Shown here: piece by piece, positions 5,166 to 5,735 of the stretch | How positions within the stretch are numbered: position 1 is the first letter of the stretch | Layout of the letters: every line of letters begins with the position of its first letter | Source: Bacteroidales bacterium | GTDB taxonomy: Bacteria; Bacteroidota; Bacteroidia; Bacteroidales; P3 | NCBI GenBank assembly: GCA_017507285.1 | Contig: JAFWBF010000087.1 | Coordinates: forward strand, 1-5,735 | Reading direction: 5' to 3' | DNA length: 5,735 nt | Translations under genes and position numbers: made by a program | Notes under the pieces: model-generated | Seen by the model: only the letters and a program-made list of their open reading frames with translations | Database searches by the model: none | Told to the model about the DNA's origin: nothing

Positions 5166-5735
5166 ATGAGGAAAGGATTATTAACTTTGGCGTTGGTGCT
5201 TACAGCAATGCTACAAACAACATGGGCATACAACTTTAGTGCCACAAGTCCAAGTGGACACACATTGTACTACAAAATAATTAGAGGAACTACAAATGTA
5301 GGTGTTGTAAGACCAGGAACCGGTTCAACATATAATAACTATGTTACAGGCAATGTAGTTATACCTGCTACTGTAACATATAATAGTACAACTTATAATG
5401 TAACTGAATTGGGTTGCGTCAACAATTATGGTTCATTTGAAAGTTGTAGCGGTTTAACCTCCGTTACTATTCCTAATAGTGTTACTTCTATTGGAGAAGA
5501 AACTTTCTATAATTGTAGCGGTTTAACCTCCGTTACTATTCCTAATAGTGTTACTACTATTGGAAGTTGTGCTTTCAGCAGTTGTAGCGGTTTAACCTCC
5601 GTTACTATTCCTAATAGTGTTACTTCTATTGGAAGTTCAGCTTTCAGCGGTTGCAGCGGTTTAACCTCCGTTACTATTCCTAATAGTGTAACCTATATTG
5701 GAATTTCTGCTTTCTATGGCTGTAGAGGTTTAACC
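5166..5735 (+). CDS. BspA-like leucine-rich-repeat surface protein, 3' partial
   Basis: The frame is open from the ATG at 5166 to the right edge, giving 190 residues without a stop. Residues 1-21 (MRKGLLTLALVLTAMLQTTWA) form a signal peptide, here with the usual charged start, hydrophobic core and a likely cut after TWA. Residues 22-61 make a short N-terminal segment, and 62-93 a degenerate first repeat. Regular 23-residue repeats then begin with Cys at 94, 117, 140, 163 and 186. The consensus is C-S-G-L-T-S-V-T-I-P-N-S-V-T, then S-I-G, then a variable part with A-F. This is the BspA/TpLRR type (LRR_5), known in Bacteroidales as secreted or surface proteins involved in binding host or other bacterial surfaces; the ligand here is unknown. 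The missing C-terminus could hold a type IX tail or another anchor. No similar gene adjoins it, and it has its own leader. Confidence 0.9.
   Translation, partial: MRKGLLTLALVLTAMLQTTWAYNFSATSPSGHTLYYKIIRGTTNVGVVRPGTGSTYNNYVTGNVVIPATVTYNSTTYNVTELGCVNNYGSFESCSGLTSVTIPNSVTSIGEETFYNCSGLTSVTIPNSVTTIGSCAFSSCSGLTSVTIPNSVTSIGSSAFSGCSGLTSVTIPNSVTYIGISAFYGCRGLT
5445..5735 (+). repeat. 69-bp tandem repeat encoding the LRR units
   Basis: Units start at 5445, 5514, 5583, 5652 and 5721, exactly 69 bp apart, and the array runs off the window. The first ~40 bp of each full unit are almost identical, including synonymous positions. Differences cluster in the last ~25 bp, which encode residues such as EETFYN, SCAFSS, SSAFSG and ISAFYG. 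Confidence 0.9.

Overview
The window reads as chromosomal DNA from a member of the Bacteroidota, most likely the order Bacteroidales. Four things point there: a surface protein ending in a type IX secretion (Por_Secre_tail) signal, a Bacteroidota-style YebC, an HU-related DNA-binding protein of the Bacteroidales type, and promoters of the -33 TTTG / -7 TAnnTTTG class. The DNA is generally AT-rich, except for one GC-rich patch at about 4385-4560.

Layout from left to right. At 1-2107 (+) is the 3' part of a large secreted multidomain protein: CUB-like end, four FN3 domains, one insert domain and a type IX sorting tail. It is closed by an intrinsic terminator at 2132-2167. At 2168-2550 is AT-rich, palindrome-rich DNA with no convincing gene. 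At 2561-2591 is the terminator of yebC, which lies on the minus strand at 2628-3338. A 432-bp divergent intergenic region (3339-3770) carries a good promoter for yebC and a good promoter for the HU-like gene, plus a possible second leftward promoter. The HU-like gene is at 3771-4310 (+), followed by a terminator at 4347-4378.

From 4379 to 5165 there is no gene I would accept, but the DNA is full of structure. It holds six copies of the palindrome GAGTCGACTC spaced 22-23 bp apart (4411-4531), then four short perfect hairpins (4571-4673). A 142-nt imperfect inverted repeat (4842-4983) can fold into a single rod, and arms of that rod recur at 5000-5040. A BspA-like leucine-rich-repeat protein gene begins at 5166 behind a textbook Shine-Dalgarno sequence and runs off the right edge, with a 69-bp tandem repeat in its coding sequence.

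The genes do not form one operon. They are separately promoted or terminated units: two cell-surface proteins at the ends and two nucleic-acid-associated housekeeping proteins in the middle. The parts most likely to hold something undescribed are the 22-bp-phased palindrome array and the long rod-like inverted repeat upstream of the leucine-rich-repeat gene.
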